Both the position numbers and the translations under genes were made by a program. Shown one piece after another: positions 1 to 8,096 of a DNA stretch of 12,939 bases (its first letter is position 1; each line of letters starts with the position of its first letter). The stretch is from Firmicutes bacterium UBA1065 (GTDB lineage: Bacteria > Bacillota > Clostridia > Tissierellales > Sedimentibacteraceae). The notes under the pieces are model-generated. The model was not told the origin of the DNA, ran no database searches, and worked only from the letters and a program-made list of their open reading frames with translations. The stretch is taken from assembly GCA_002316225.1 (NCBI GenBank), contig DCDC01000013.1:1-12939 (forward strand). Direction: 5' to 3'.

Positions 1-122
1 AATATAAGATCCACTGATTTTTCTAGCTCAAAAAAAAGAACATTTGTAACAGTTTCCGGACTTTTATTCAGAAAAGAAAACAAGAGCCCTAAGAAAACTA
101 ATCCTAACCACAATTTATTCAT
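1..122 (-). CDS. Partial CDS, N-terminus of a small membrane protein, possibly spore maturation protein A-like
   Basis: An open frame starts with ATG at 122-120 and runs off the left edge, giving about 40 residues that begin MNKLWLGLVFLGLLFSFLNK. The start is preceded by an AGGTAGGA ribosome site (minus strand, about 127-134), 4-5 bases before the ATG. The visible part is one hydrophobic segment (residues about 4-18), then a polar stretch and the pattern V-T-N-V-L-F-F-E-L-E-K-S-V-D-L. That arrangement recalls the N-terminus of SpmA / nucleoside-recognition (Gate) proteins, where a short helix precedes a 'K.AV.L' segment. The family call is from memory of the pattern only and is weak; the frame and start are better supported. 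It lies downstream of the CNNM/CBS gene on the same strand, separated from it by a terminator-like hairpin. Confidence 0.4.
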   Translation of the reverse strand, partial: MNKLWLGLVFLGLLFSFLNKSPETVTNVLFFELEKSVDLI

Positions 123-144
123 AATATCCTACCTGATGTTTCTC

Positions 145-180
145 AAAAAATAAACAGACATATTAATTAATATGCCTGTC
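145..180 (-). terminator. Hairpin terminator after the CNNM/CBS gene
   Basis: A 13-base inverted repeat has arms at 154-166 and 167-179. It pairs fully except for one G-T wobble, and the central TTAA forms the loop. On the minus strand it is followed by TTTATTTTTT. It lies 45 bases past the stop of the CNNM/CBS gene and just upstream of the next minus-strand start, so it probably separates the two transcripts. Confidence 0.6.
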
Positions 181-190
181 TTTATCATTA

Positions 191-211
191 ATTCATATGG
201 ATTATATGAAT
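191..211. repeat. Short inverted repeat ATTCATAT-n5-ATATGAAT
   Basis: Two perfect 8-base arms (191-198 and 204-211) flank 5 bases immediately past the stop codon of the CNNM/CBS gene. It is AT-only in the arms apart from one C/G pair, so a weak hairpin or a protein-binding site are equally possible. A related CATATAATTC string follows at about 217-226. Confidence 0.3.
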
Positions 212-224
212 TCTGTCATATAAT

Positions 225-1511
225 TCAAACTGTCCGTACAGATTCTCCGGATTTTATCCTTTCAACCTGAATCTCCAATACTTTCTTTGCTTCTGCCTTT
301 GTAACGGTTATATCCAGGTCCTTGTATGCAATCTTCCCCCCCTCTTCGGGTATTCCTTCGAACAACATGGTTACAAATCCGTTGACAGTTGTAATATCAA
401 GGTCTTCGTCAAGCTCGATCCCAAAGAGGTCCAACATGTCATCAATATCGGCATTGCATGAAATCAGGTACTTGTCTTCTCCGATTTTCTTGAACCATTC
501 TATTACCTGGTCATGTTCGTCCCATATTTCGCCCACCAGCTCTTCGATAATATCCTCCATGGTAATAAGACCTTCGGTTCCCCCGTATTCATCTATGACG
601 ATGGCCATGTGGGCTTTGGAAAGCTGGAGTTCTCTTAAAAGCTCAGAAATTTTCTTGTTTGGCGTAATGTAAATGGTTTTTGTTATATATTTTTTTAAGT
701 CCTTTTCTTTTCTGTTTAAAGCCTGGTAAAAATCTTTCTCATGGAGAACTCCGATTATATTATCCATATCTCCCGAAAAGACCGGGAGTCTCGAATAACC
801 GCTCAGAATAAACTTCTCCTTGATAGCGTCCAGACTTTCATTTTCTTCAATACCCACAATGTCAATTCTGGGGGTGTAAATGTCCTCAGCCACGGTTTCA
901 TTAAACTCGATAGCCGAGCGGATTAAATCACTTTCATCCTTGTCCAGTACTCCTTCATTTTCTACTTCATCCAACATGGTTATCAATTCGTCTTCATCTA
1001 TGGATGGGTGTTCTTCAGCTTTAAAAGCCTTGTAGGTTATTTTCTTCAGGCTTGCAAGGAGCAAATTGACAGGTGAACAAATCTTCATAAACAAGCTCAC
1101 TAAAGGAGCACATATGATTGCAGCTTTTTCCGGAACCATATTTGCCAAACCTTTGGGTACCAATTCACCTGCAACCAAGACCGTTAAAATTGCCGTAAGA
1201 GTCGAAATTAAAATGCTGTTATCTGTGAACAGTTTTGAAAAAATAAAGATTACCAGGGATGCTGCCGTGACATTTAAGATACTTCTGAAAATTATTATGG
1301 TTAACATCAGGTTATCATAATCATCATCCAGCTTCAGAACCAAGTCTGCTTTCTTATTGTTAGCTGCCAAACCTTTCATTCTCGACTTGTTGAATTTTTG
1401 AAAGGCTGTCTCTGCAGCTGAAAGATATGCAGACGTCAATAAAACAAGTATTAATATTGCGACCTGACTTATAGAGTCATCATCCATTTTTGTTGTACAC
1501 TCCCAATTCAA
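225..1511 (-). CDS. CNNM/CorC-type membrane protein with DUF21, paired CBS and transporter-associated domains (hemolysin-C family)
   Basis: The predicted integral membrane protein has 428 residues, the usual length for this family. An N-terminal DUF21/CNNM region (about 15-195) has hydrophobic segments near 17-34, 68-93, 99-115 and 131-150 and the family motif GELVPK (115-120). Two CBS motifs follow (about 211-265 and 275-330), the second ending in the hallmark DEYGGTEGLITMEDIIEELVGEI block (307-329). A CorC_HlyC domain closes the protein (about 345-420). Such proteins are linked to Mg2+/cation efflux; some were named hemolysins without good evidence. The start used is TTG (1511-1509), with AGGTG seven bases upstream (1519-1523). 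An ATG eight codons in (1487-1485), with GGGAG 12 bases upstream, is the alternative. The first start fits the nearby promoter and its ribosome-site spacing better. It is divergent from the glycosyltransferase gene, and no functional link to the ornithine operon is visible. Confidence 0.88.
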   Translation of the reverse strand: MNWECTTKMDDDSISQVAILILVLLTSAYLSAAETAFQKFNKSRMKGLAANNKKADLVLKLDDDYDNLMLTIIIFRSILNVTAASLVIFIFSKLFTDNSILISTLTAILTVLVAGELVPKGLANMVPEKAAIICAPLVSLFMKICSPVNLLLASLKKITYKAFKAEEHPSIDEDELITMLDEVENEGVLDKDESDLIRSAIEFNETVAEDIYTPRIDIVGIEENESLDAIKEKFILSGYSRLPVFSGDMDNIIGVLHEKDFYQALNRKEKDLKKYITKTIYITPNKKISELLRELQLSKAHMAIVIDEYGGTEGLITMEDIIEELVGEIWDEHDQVIEWFKKIGEDKYLISCNADIDDMLDLFGIELDEDLDITTVNGFVTMLFEGIPEEGGKIAYKDLDITVTKAEAKKVLEIQVERIKSGESVRTV

Positions 1512-1534
1512 ATTATTACACCTATTACAACAAT

Positions 1535-1563
1535 AGTATAATCGATGAAAATTAAAGTGTCAA
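1535..1563 (-). promoter_or_regulatory. Sigma-A promoter of the CNNM/CBS gene
   Basis: On the minus strand, TTGACA (1563-1558) is separated by exactly 17 bases from TATACT (1540-1535). Transcription would start near 1528, about 17 bases before the TTG start and just before the AGGTG ribosome site. The match is near-consensus, so this gene is probably expressed constitutively by the vegetative polymerase. Confidence 0.8.
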
Positions 1564-1722
1564 TTCTTTAAATTTGCCCCAATCCGTACCTTATCCTTAA
1601 ACCGAGGAAAATATAGGCAAAGGATAAAAGCATAAAAAAACATATTATTGAAACAATAAAACTACTTCCTCAAAAATAGCTACGGTACATTTTTTATTAA
1701 AAAAAGTTTAAGGAAGGCTTAA
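1564..1722. other. Intergenic spacer between divergent genes, nothing recognised
   Basis: This is AT-rich DNA between the two outward-facing promoters. I see no open frame, no strong inverted repeat and no riboswitch-like structure in it. Confidence 0.6.
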
Positions 1723-1751
1723 TTGATTTCTTTAAGTTTAGTGTTTATAGT
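1723..1751 (+). promoter_or_regulatory. Sigma-A promoter of the glycosyltransferase gene
   Basis: TTGATT (1723-1728) is followed by 17 bases and TATAGT (1746-1751). Transcription would start near 1758, about 20 bases before the TTG start codon and just before the GGAGGT ribosome site. Confidence 0.7.
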
Positions 1752-1778
1752 CACAGTTGTAAGCAATGGAGGTATAAA

Positions 1779-3041
1779 TTGTTATCGTTCATAAGTATGT
1801 TCAATTTAATAATTTTTATTATTTTTACGGCTTTTTATTCTTACCAGATATACTATGTGTTTTTAGCCTTATTTAAAAAAAGCAAGGACTTATATGCTTC
1901 CAAATACCATAAATACGCTGTGGTTATAGCCGCAAGAAACGAAAGCGCCGTCATTGGTCACTTGATTAAGAGCATAGAAAAGCAAAACTATCCCAGGGAC
2001 TTGTTGGATATATACGTGGTGGCAGACAATTGCACCGATAACACGGCTGAAGTGGCAAAAAACGCAGGTGCCCATGTGTTTGAAAGATTCAACAAGCACT
2101 TTATCGGTAAAGGTTATGCCCTTGATTACGCCTTTAAGAACATAATGAGCAAGAATAAGGGCTATGAAGCCTATTTCGTATTTGATGCCGATAATCTGCT
2201 GGATGAAAATTATGTCAGCGAAATGAACAAGGTCTTTGACAAGGGCTATAAGATCATAACCAGCTACAGGAATTCCAAGAATTATGATACCAACTGGCTG
2301 TCAGCCGGGTATTCCCTCTGGTTCTTGAGGGAAGCCCAGTACCTTAACAATCCCAGGATGATTTTGAATACCGGTTGTGCCATATCAGGCACCGGTTTTT
2401 TGGTGAGTGACGACATAATACGGAAAAACAAGGGCTGGAAGCACCACCTGCTTACGGAAGACATTGAATTTACAATAGATAATGCCATCCGGGGAGAAAA
2501 AATCGGCTACTGCGGCAATGCCGTCATTTACGACGAGCAGCCTTATTTATTCAGACAATCATGGAATCAAAGGTTAAGGTGGGCAAAGGGGTTTTACCAG
2601 GTATTTGCCAAGTACGGCATGGATCTGATAAAGGCCATATTTACAAAAAAAAGCTTTTACTGTTACGATATGTTTGTGACCATCATGCCTGCCTTGTTTC
2701 TGACCTTAATCAGCGTAGCCGTCAACCTGACTGTTTTTTTGTTAGGCTTGATAAGCATTGATGCCTACCCCAGGCTGATGGAAGAAACTTTAGGCGCCAT
2801 ACTCTTGTCCATCTTTAACTCATACATGGTTCTGTTTGTATTGGGGCTGGTCACTACCGTCACTGAATGGAAAAAAATAAATGCTCTTCCCTTCAAAAAA
2901 ATAAAATATATGTTTACCTTTCCCATATTTATTTTTACCTACCTGCCCATTTCAATAGCGGCCTTGTTCAAATTCAAGAAAATCGAATGGCAGCCCATAA
3001 GCCACACCATAGCCAAAACAATCGAAGAATTGCAGCAATAA
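1779..3041 (+). CDS. Membrane glycosyltransferase, family 2 (processive, cellulose/hyaluronan-synthase-like)
   Basis: This is a 420-residue membrane-anchored GT-A glycosyltransferase. There is an N-terminal hydrophobic segment (about 7-31). The catalytic domain (about 45-285) opens with AVVIAARNES (47-56) and carries the metal/nucleotide-sugar binding DAD (136-138), the catalytic-base region TED (226-228) and the QRLRW motif (264-268) typical of processive enzymes. Three C-terminal hydrophobic segments follow (about 297-324, 337-360 and 376-397). The protein probably uses a nucleotide sugar at the inner face of the membrane to build a cell-surface polymer or glycolipid; substrate and product cannot be read. 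The start is TTG at 1779, chosen because GGAGGT lies five bases upstream (1768-1773); the ATG at 1797 has no comparable site. It is a single gene with its own promoter, converging with the ornithine operon at a shared terminator. No other envelope-biosynthesis genes are visible nearby. Confidence 0.85.
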   Translation: MLSFISMFNLIIFIIFTAFYSYQIYYVFLALFKKSKDLYASKYHKYAVVIAARNESAVIGHLIKSIEKQNYPRDLLDIYVVADNCTDNTAEVAKNAGAHVFERFNKHFIGKGYALDYAFKNIMSKNKGYEAYFVFDADNLLDENYVSEMNKVFDKGYKIITSYRNSKNYDTNWLSAGYSLWFLREAQYLNNPRMILNTGCAISGTGFLVSDDIIRKNKGWKHHLLTEDIEFTIDNAIRGEKIGYCGNAVIYDEQPYLFRQSWNQRLRWAKGFYQVFAKYGMDLIKAIFTKKSFYCYDMFVTIMPALFLTLISVAVNLTVFLLGLISIDAYPRLMEETLGAILLSIFNSYMVLFVLGLVTTVTEWKKINALPFKKIKYMFTFPIFIFTYLPISIAALFKFKKIEWQPISHTIAKTIEELQQ

Positions 3042-3088
3042 AAAAATTATTTCGGGGACGGTTCTATTACTTCCGTCCCCAAAATTTT
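3041..3088. terminator. Bidirectional terminator shared by the glycosyltransferase gene and the ornithine operon
   Basis: A perfect 8-base GC-rich stem GGGGACGG / CCGTCCCC (3054-3061 and 3073-3080) encloses an 11-base loop. A-rich DNA lies on one side and T-rich DNA on the other, so both strands give stem plus U-run. On plus it is followed by AAAATTTTTAT; on minus by GAAATAATTTTTTT. The convergent genes end at 3041 and 3088, placing the hairpin exactly between them. Confidence 0.85.
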
Positions 3089-4155
3089 TATCTGTATTCC
3101 CTTGCAACGTATCCGCTTGTTGAAGCCCTTAACAAGCTTGAATAGCTGAGCTTGAAGCTGACTATATCTCCCACTTCATACTCTCTGTCGGACTTGGACA
3201 CATCAAGTATCAGGTGGTCGGAGCTTGCCCCCAGGATGTCTATTTTTGAGTCTATGGGCTGAAGGCCGTCCGGGTCTGCGTCCTGCCTTCCCACTGCCAA
3301 TATGGCTCTTTTGATAATGCCCCTGTCTTCATAAACAGGCTTGTTTCCAAAAGCATCAACACCTGTTTCCCCTATGGGTACCGATTGCTTTTCTTTTAAT
3401 TCTATGATTTCCGCTTCCAGGGTGAAAGCATCGTCAAAGAAACCCTTCAGCTTCTGGCTGTAGGCAGTTTCACCGCCCAAAAGAAAAGCCTCTCCGACAC
3501 GTAAATTGTTGATACCTTCCGGCAGTTCACCTTTCCCTATCAGGTGAATGGAGCTTGAATTTCCCCCTGATATCATCTGTAATTTAATACCGAATTTCTT
3601 TTCAATCTTCCTTGCAATTTCAACAAGGATGGAAAGATTGTCCTTTTTGGGTATAACTGCCCCGTAACAGGTAAGGTTTACCCCTATTCCGAAAAGCTCA
3701 ATATTCTTAAGCTTGAGTATTTCTTCAACCGCATTGAAGATTTCATCTTCGTTTTTGAAGAATATTCCTTCCCTTAAGTCTCCCAAATCTATCATGAGAA
3801 TGATTTTATGAACCTTGCCTTGTTTCTTTGCTGCTTCATCCAGGTTCCTTATGGTCTTTAATTCGGAGTTCAGGGAAATATCCGCATATTTAACAACCTG
3901 GTCGGTTTCGGAATTCATGGGAAGCCTCAAGAGGACCCTTTCCTTCCCGGTCCCTTCATATTTTTTAAGGTTTTGGATGCGGGAATCAGCTATATAATCA
4001 ATATCCGATTCATTCAACAGCTTATATACTTCCATGTCCGCGGAAGCACCTTTTGTCACTATCATGAGAGAGCAGCCTGAACCTTTAACCATTTCCGTAA
4101 TTCTGTCGAGATTGTTCTTCACTTTTTTTAAATCAATCACTAATCTTGGATACAT
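3088..4155 (-). CDS. orr: Ornithine racemase (PLP-dependent)
   Basis: The enzyme converts L-ornithine to D-ornithine, the entry step that supplies the aminomutase. The 355-residue protein is a fold-type III PLP enzyme (alanine racemase N-terminal domain, like YggS/Alr). The PLP-binding lysine is probably K35 in VTKGASAD, right after the first strand-helix unit. The barrel continues through MISGGNSSSIHL (about residues 194-205) and RVGEAFLLGGETAY, followed by a C-terminal extension of beta-type sequence. This extension and the full length match the ornithine racemase subgroup rather than the shorter YggS proteins. The ATG at 4155 has AGGTG five bases upstream (4161-4165), a ribosome site that overlaps the TAG stop of the MutL-like gene, implying translational coupling. 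It is the last gene of the operon, immediately before the terminator. The context of oraS/oraE makes the ornithine assignment much stronger than sequence family alone. Confidence 0.9.
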   Translation of the reverse strand: MYPRLVIDLKKVKNNLDRITEMVKGSGCSLMIVTKGASADMEVYKLLNESDIDYIADSRIQNLKKYEGTGKERVLLRLPMNSETDQVVKYADISLNSELKTIRNLDEAAKKQGKVHKIILMIDLGDLREGIFFKNEDEIFNAVEEILKLKNIELFGIGVNLTCYGAVIPKKDNLSILVEIARKIEKKFGIKLQMISGGNSSSIHLIGKGELPEGINNLRVGEAFLLGGETAYSQKLKGFFDDAFTLEAEIIELKEKQSVPIGETGVDAFGNKPVYEDRGIIKRAILAVGRQDADPDGLQPIDSKIDILGASSDHLILDVSKSDREYEVGDIVSFKLSYSSLLRASTSGYVAREYR

Positions 4156-4163
4156 ATCATCAC

Positions 4164-5516
4164 CTATATCCTTAAACTTTTTTTCATAAGCTGCAAGGCA
4201 TCATTCAAGTATACTTTCGACAATACTCCCAGGGAAGACAAGATATAATCTTCATCTATCAGGACCTTAGCAGCTTCCGTAGGGTACAATTCATGCTCCT
4301 TTGCCAAAGTTTTCACTGATTCCAGGATTTCTTTCCTGCCCGGCAACCTGGTCAGGGCGCCGCCGGTCCCTATGATATATTGAACAGCGGTTAAATCCTT
4401 TCCTTCAGCAACGGTCTTTTTACCCGAGGCAGTATAGAAATATCTTAATTTCCCTGCATGTCTTTCCAGGGATGTATGAACCGCTTCCCTGGTCATTCTT
4501 ATAACGAATTGTTTTTCCCTGTCCGTTTCGGGAATGGGCTTATAATTTTCCAAAAGCTCTTCCGCATCGGGGAATTCTTTTTTCAAATTATCCATGCCTA
4601 TTTTCTCAACAATGTGACCAACGTTTACGTAAACTCCCAGGTCTCCTTCAACCGTTCTTTTTGCCTCAGGCTCCGGACTGATTAATATTGAATTTATTTC
4701 ACTGGAGCCTTCGGTTACGGAATGGAGGTCAGTCGTTGCCCCTCCAACGTCAAACACTATCAGGTCGCCTATTTCTTCCTTTAAAACCTTGGCCGCTTCC
4801 ATAACTGCACCCGGAGTGGGAATTATGGGGCCCTTAACCAGCTCTCTTACCTTGGCCATTCCCGGAGCATGAATAATGTGCTCCTCAAAGGCATCTTGAA
4901 TTATTTTCCTTGTAGGCTCTATAACCAAGGTATCAATCTTTGGATATACATTTTCTACTATGTAAACCTGGTTATCCGCTTCCTGGCACATGAGACGGAC
5001 TTCTTCCTGGTTCTCGATGTTACCGGCATATATAATGGGTATCTTTAAACCCATGGACAAAATCATTTCCATGTTGTAAAGAGCCGTGTCTCTTTCCCCG
5101 TAATCAACCCCGCCTGCAACCAAAATAATATTTGGATTTATTTCCCGAATCTTGTTTAAATCAGTTCTCCTGAGCTTGCCTGAGGTGATCATCTTTATGA
5201 TTCCTCCGGCACCCAAGGCAGCCTCCTTGGCAGCTCTTACCGTCATGTCATATACAAGCCCGTGAACGGTCATTTTTAAACCGCCTGCAGCACTGCTTGT
5301 AGCTAACATATCATCCCATGTCAATGTATCCGTCTGCAGGTTTTTCTTTAAGTCTTCAATAGCACCCCTAAGCCCTATTGTTACGTCACCCTCAGTTACA
5401 CTGGTAGGTGCCTGACCCTGCCCTAAAAAGGCAGGGTTCCCGCTACCTATTCCATTGAATGCATTAACTACTGTAGTGGTAGACCCTATTTCAGCCACCA
5501 ATACATCTGCTTTCAT
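4164..5516 (-). CDS. MutL/GlmL-like ASKHA ATPase, probable reactivating factor for ornithine aminomutase
   Basis: This 450-residue protein has the actin/Hsp70/sugar-kinase ATP-binding signature. Phosphate-1 lies in AEIGSTTTVVNAF (8-20), phosphate-2 in FDVGGATTDLHS (255-266) and the adenosine-side motif in GTGGALTRLP (383-392). Relatives are GlmL/MutL of glutamate mutase operons, often mislabelled as DNA mismatch repair MutL; this is not that protein, since none of the GHKL ATPase motifs are present. By analogy with diol dehydratase and ethanolamine lyase reactivases, it probably uses ATP to release damaged cobalamin from OraE. That role is inferred from neighbourhood and family, not shown by the sequence. 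The start is fixed by a one-base overlap with oraE: the TAA stop of oraE and this ATG share an A. The ribosome site lies in the last codons of oraE (GGGAAATGAAC region). It is co-transcribed between oraE and orr. Confidence 0.82.
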   Translation of the reverse strand: MKADVLVAEIGSTTTVVNAFNGIGSGNPAFLGQGQAPTSVTEGDVTIGLRGAIEDLKKNLQTDTLTWDDMLATSSAAGGLKMTVHGLVYDMTVRAAKEAALGAGGIIKMITSGKLRRTDLNKIREINPNIILVAGGVDYGERDTALYNMEMILSMGLKIPIIYAGNIENQEEVRLMCQEADNQVYIVENVYPKIDTLVIEPTRKIIQDAFEEHIIHAPGMAKVRELVKGPIIPTPGAVMEAAKVLKEEIGDLIVFDVGGATTDLHSVTEGSSEINSILISPEPEAKRTVEGDLGVYVNVGHIVEKIGMDNLKKEFPDAEELLENYKPIPETDREKQFVIRMTREAVHTSLERHAGKLRYFYTASGKKTVAEGKDLTAVQYIIGTGGALTRLPGRKEILESVKTLAKEHELYPTEAAKVLIDEDYILSSLGVLSKVYLNDALQLMKKSLRI

Positions 5517-7711
5517 TATGCGTTCATTTCCCTTCTTCTCTTTACTAAGAAACTTGCCACGTCAATACCGTGGGTGCCTCTTCCAAAACCTGCATCCAGT
5601 CCTGCTTCTTTTGCTATTTCATTTGTAACTTGAGTTCCGCCGCAGACAATCATAATCTTGTCCCTGATACCCTTTTCTACTGCCAGGTCATGAACCTTCT
5701 TCATATTCTTGGTATGAACATCATCATGGGTTATGATGGTGCTTAGCAATATGGCATCAGCATTGGTTTCGATGGCTGCATCCACCAATTTTTCAACGGG
5801 ACATGAAGTTCCCAGGTATTCGTATTTAATACCGAAGCCTTCAATACCGCCATGCTTGATGTCCAATATTTCCTTAAGTCCTACGGAATGCTCGTCTTCT
5901 CCTACTGTGGCTGCTACGACAAACATGGGTTTCTTTTGAATATCTTCCCTTATTTCCACATCCGACAAAACATCCGGCTTTTCAGGAATAACTAATTCAT
6001 TAATGTCTATATCAAAGTTTACTTTACCTCTTACTTCGCAATATGTTCCTTCAGCAGGATGCATTACTTGTTTATGCACAACCGTTACTTCTTCCAGTCC
6101 CATCTTTTCTCCGCATTTAATAGCCGCAAATTCGGCTGTTCTTTCATCCAGGGGCAGGAATATTGACAAGAGTACGGTTCCGTCAGCCCTCCATTCAACT
6201 TCAGGCTTAACCAGGTTTGTATCATAATATTTTTCAAGGTCTTTAAGCCTTACATTCACATTGTCATTCTCATCCAATTCATCGATGTACTGGATTTTTG
6301 AACGGTCTTCAAAGGTATCTCCACCTATGGCATCACTTGCCTTTTCAAATTCCGGCGGTATATTGTTGTAGCCGTAATGAACGGAAACTGGAGCAAAATA
6401 ATCTTCATCCCTTTCAAATACGAAGCCGGCTCCGATTCCACCATCTATTTTACGTACAATACCGTCTCCGTTTCTCTCCGGATACTTGCCGCTGTCAACA
6501 AAGAAGCCTTCCTCAACAGCCTTGAAGTAACCGCCTACTTCAAGAATTTCTTCCATGAACAGGATTGCTCTTTCCTTAAGCTCTCTTACTTCCTTGCCCA
6601 AGGGTCCTTCCCTGTCTAGCTTAACCATCTCTCTGAAGCCGTCCATGCCTGTGAGGGATTGTTTGGCTGTCATTATTCCTGCAATGTTGTTGTAGTGCCA
6701 GGGCACGTTTCTCCCTTCGTCAGGAGTTATGGTGGATTGAATATCAGCACTGGTAAGTCTTGATATTACCATGTTCAAGGTATGGGTTACAGCTGCCTCA
6801 CGGGTATCTGATTCCATGTATTTTGTATTTTGCTGGGCCCTCATCTTGTAATCTTTGAACAAGTCACGAAGGGCTACTGCATATGGTAAGTCTAATCTCA
6901 TGCAAGGAGCCGGAGGTGCCGTCGGAGGTACTGTTGATAAGGCTATGTTTTCGGGTTTTATGCCCACTCTTACTGAAAAGGCTGTATTTATGGCATGCTG
7001 TACCATGAGTTCAGGCATAACCTTCCAGGCCTTCATAGCCGTAGCATTGGCATTGTGGGCTCCGTCTATTTGAAGCATGTCTGCCCAGGCCATAACCTTT
7101 TTGGCTTCACAGGCATCAACAAAGCTTCTCACCATGTTCACGTTTCTGTACAATACATTGTATTGGGGGTCCTGATGGGCACCGTTTACCCCTTCTTCAG
7201 CAAACATAACAGCTATATCCGGTCCTGCAACCCCTGATACGTATGAATGGAAGTTTATGGGACGGCCAACTTCATCTTCTATCATGTCTAAGGCCTTCCT
7301 GCTGGCCCTCACTTGTTTTCTTGTAACCATGATACCCCCGATACCCTGGTTGGTACCTTCAAGCAGGGAATCAACATGGGACTGGCCGGCTGTCCTTATA
7401 ACCATGATGTGGTCTGCCCCGTGCCATGCGGCCATACGCATTCTTCTTATGTCATCTTCAAATCTTCCCGAAGCAATTTCCGTTGTTATTACACAGTCAG
7501 GCTGGGGGTCAATGTAGCCAAAGCCCCTGCTTCCCGGAAGGGGAACTGAATTTTTCAGGCATTCAGATGTTTCATGGTATTCAAATTCGCCTACTGTTCT
7601 TTTTTCGTTCCTTCCTTCCCTCCAATGCCATCCCCGGCGTCTTGGCTCATATTTATCCAGGTCTTTCAGTAATTCTTTTATATCTATCTTCTTGTTAGGA
7701 TCAAGTTTCAT
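5516..7711 (-). CDS. oraE: D-ornithine 4,5-aminomutase, large subunit (adenosylcobalamin and PLP)
   Basis: This is the catalytic subunit that converts D-ornithine to (2R,4S)-2,4-diaminopentanoate by a radical 1,2-amino shift, acting in a cytoplasmic complex with OraS. The 731 residues comprise a large TIM-barrel part, which begins after the GWHWREG region, and a C-terminal Rossmann cobalamin domain (about 595-731). The base-off/His-on motif DEHSVG supplies H608, the lower cobalt ligand. K619 in DIKHGG is the PLP-binding lysine. Their spacing of 11 is the same as His618/Lys629 of the C. sticklandii enzyme (recalled from the literature). LLSTIITHDD and VCGGTQV are the later cobalamin-tail strands. 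The ATG at 7711 follows AAGGAGG seven bases upstream, a site overlapping the oraS stop codon (gap 12 bases). All expected cofactor motifs are intact, with no frameshift. Confidence 0.96.
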   Translation of the reverse strand: MKLDPNKKIDIKELLKDLDKYEPRRRGWHWREGRNEKRTVGEFEYHETSECLKNSVPLPGSRGFGYIDPQPDCVITTEIASGRFEDDIRRMRMAAWHGADHIMVIRTAGQSHVDSLLEGTNQGIGGIMVTRKQVRASRKALDMIEDEVGRPINFHSYVSGVAGPDIAVMFAEEGVNGAHQDPQYNVLYRNVNMVRSFVDACEAKKVMAWADMLQIDGAHNANATAMKAWKVMPELMVQHAINTAFSVRVGIKPENIALSTVPPTAPPAPCMRLDLPYAVALRDLFKDYKMRAQQNTKYMESDTREAAVTHTLNMVISRLTSADIQSTITPDEGRNVPWHYNNIAGIMTAKQSLTGMDGFREMVKLDREGPLGKEVRELKERAILFMEEILEVGGYFKAVEEGFFVDSGKYPERNGDGIVRKIDGGIGAGFVFERDEDYFAPVSVHYGYNNIPPEFEKASDAIGGDTFEDRSKIQYIDELDENDNVNVRLKDLEKYYDTNLVKPEVEWRADGTVLLSIFLPLDERTAEFAAIKCGEKMGLEEVTVVHKQVMHPAEGTYCEVRGKVNFDIDINELVIPEKPDVLSDVEIREDIQKKPMFVVAATVGEDEHSVGLKEILDIKHGGIEGFGIKYEYLGTSCPVEKLVDAAIETNADAILLSTIITHDDVHTKNMKKVHDLAVEKGIRDKIMIVCGGTQVTNEIAKEAGLDAGFGRGTHGIDVASFLVKRRREMNA

Positions 7712-7723
7712 TCTCTTCCCTCC

Positions 7724-8074
7724 TTAAAACAAAGTGTCAACATCGTCCCAGTGCTTGCCTTGTGCCAACAATAATCCTGCCTCACGCACCGAGCAACCTA
7801 ATTTTTTGGAAAGTCTCCACACAACATTTCCTGCTCCTTTTCCCATTAAACCCTTGTTCATTACTCCTTCTACTATGGGTTTGGCTTCAAGGCTTGAAAA
7901 TCCCATTCTAAGCAGGATACTTCTTTCTATGGCCGGTGTTGTGTTTTTCCTTCCCAATTCCAGCAGAGGGTCAACAATTTCATTTGCTAATTTCCAAAAT
8001 CTTTCATATAGCTCTTCATCTGTAAGATTCGCCAAATGAGCCCTTCTTTGCTCAAAATCATCAGCTCTCTTCAT
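7724..8074 (-). CDS. oraS: D-ornithine 4,5-aminomutase, small subunit
   Basis: This 116-residue, mostly helical protein is the partner of OraE; the two form the active aminomutase. It begins MKRADDFEQRRAHLANLTDEELYERFWKL-type sequence and contains the conserved PAIERSILLRMGFSSLEAKPIV and GKGAGNVVWRLSK segments recognisable from known OraS. It has no cofactor motif of its own, as expected. The ATG at 8074 has GGAGG six bases upstream. The gene lies directly upstream of oraE, as in other ornithine clusters, and follows a 63-base gap carrying a strong hairpin after ortB. Length and content are typical for the family. Confidence 0.93.
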   Translation of the reverse strand: MKRADDFEQRRAHLANLTDEELYERFWKLANEIVDPLLELGRKNTTPAIERSILLRMGFSSLEAKPIVEGVMNKGLMGKGAGNVVWRLSKKLGCSVREAGLLLAQGKHWDDVDTLF

Positions 8075-8096
8075 TATAAACCTCCTCTTCTTATTT

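Noticed and set aside
2867..3145. A 92-codon plus-strand frame spanning the end of the glycosyltransferase gene and the terminator
   Set aside because: It is out of frame with the glycosyltransferase, crosses the terminator hairpin and runs into orr antisense; it has no family resemblance.
4164..5516. DNA mismatch-repair MutL
   Set aside because: The name is shared only historically. The protein has ASKHA motifs and lacks the GHKL ATPase motifs of repair MutL.
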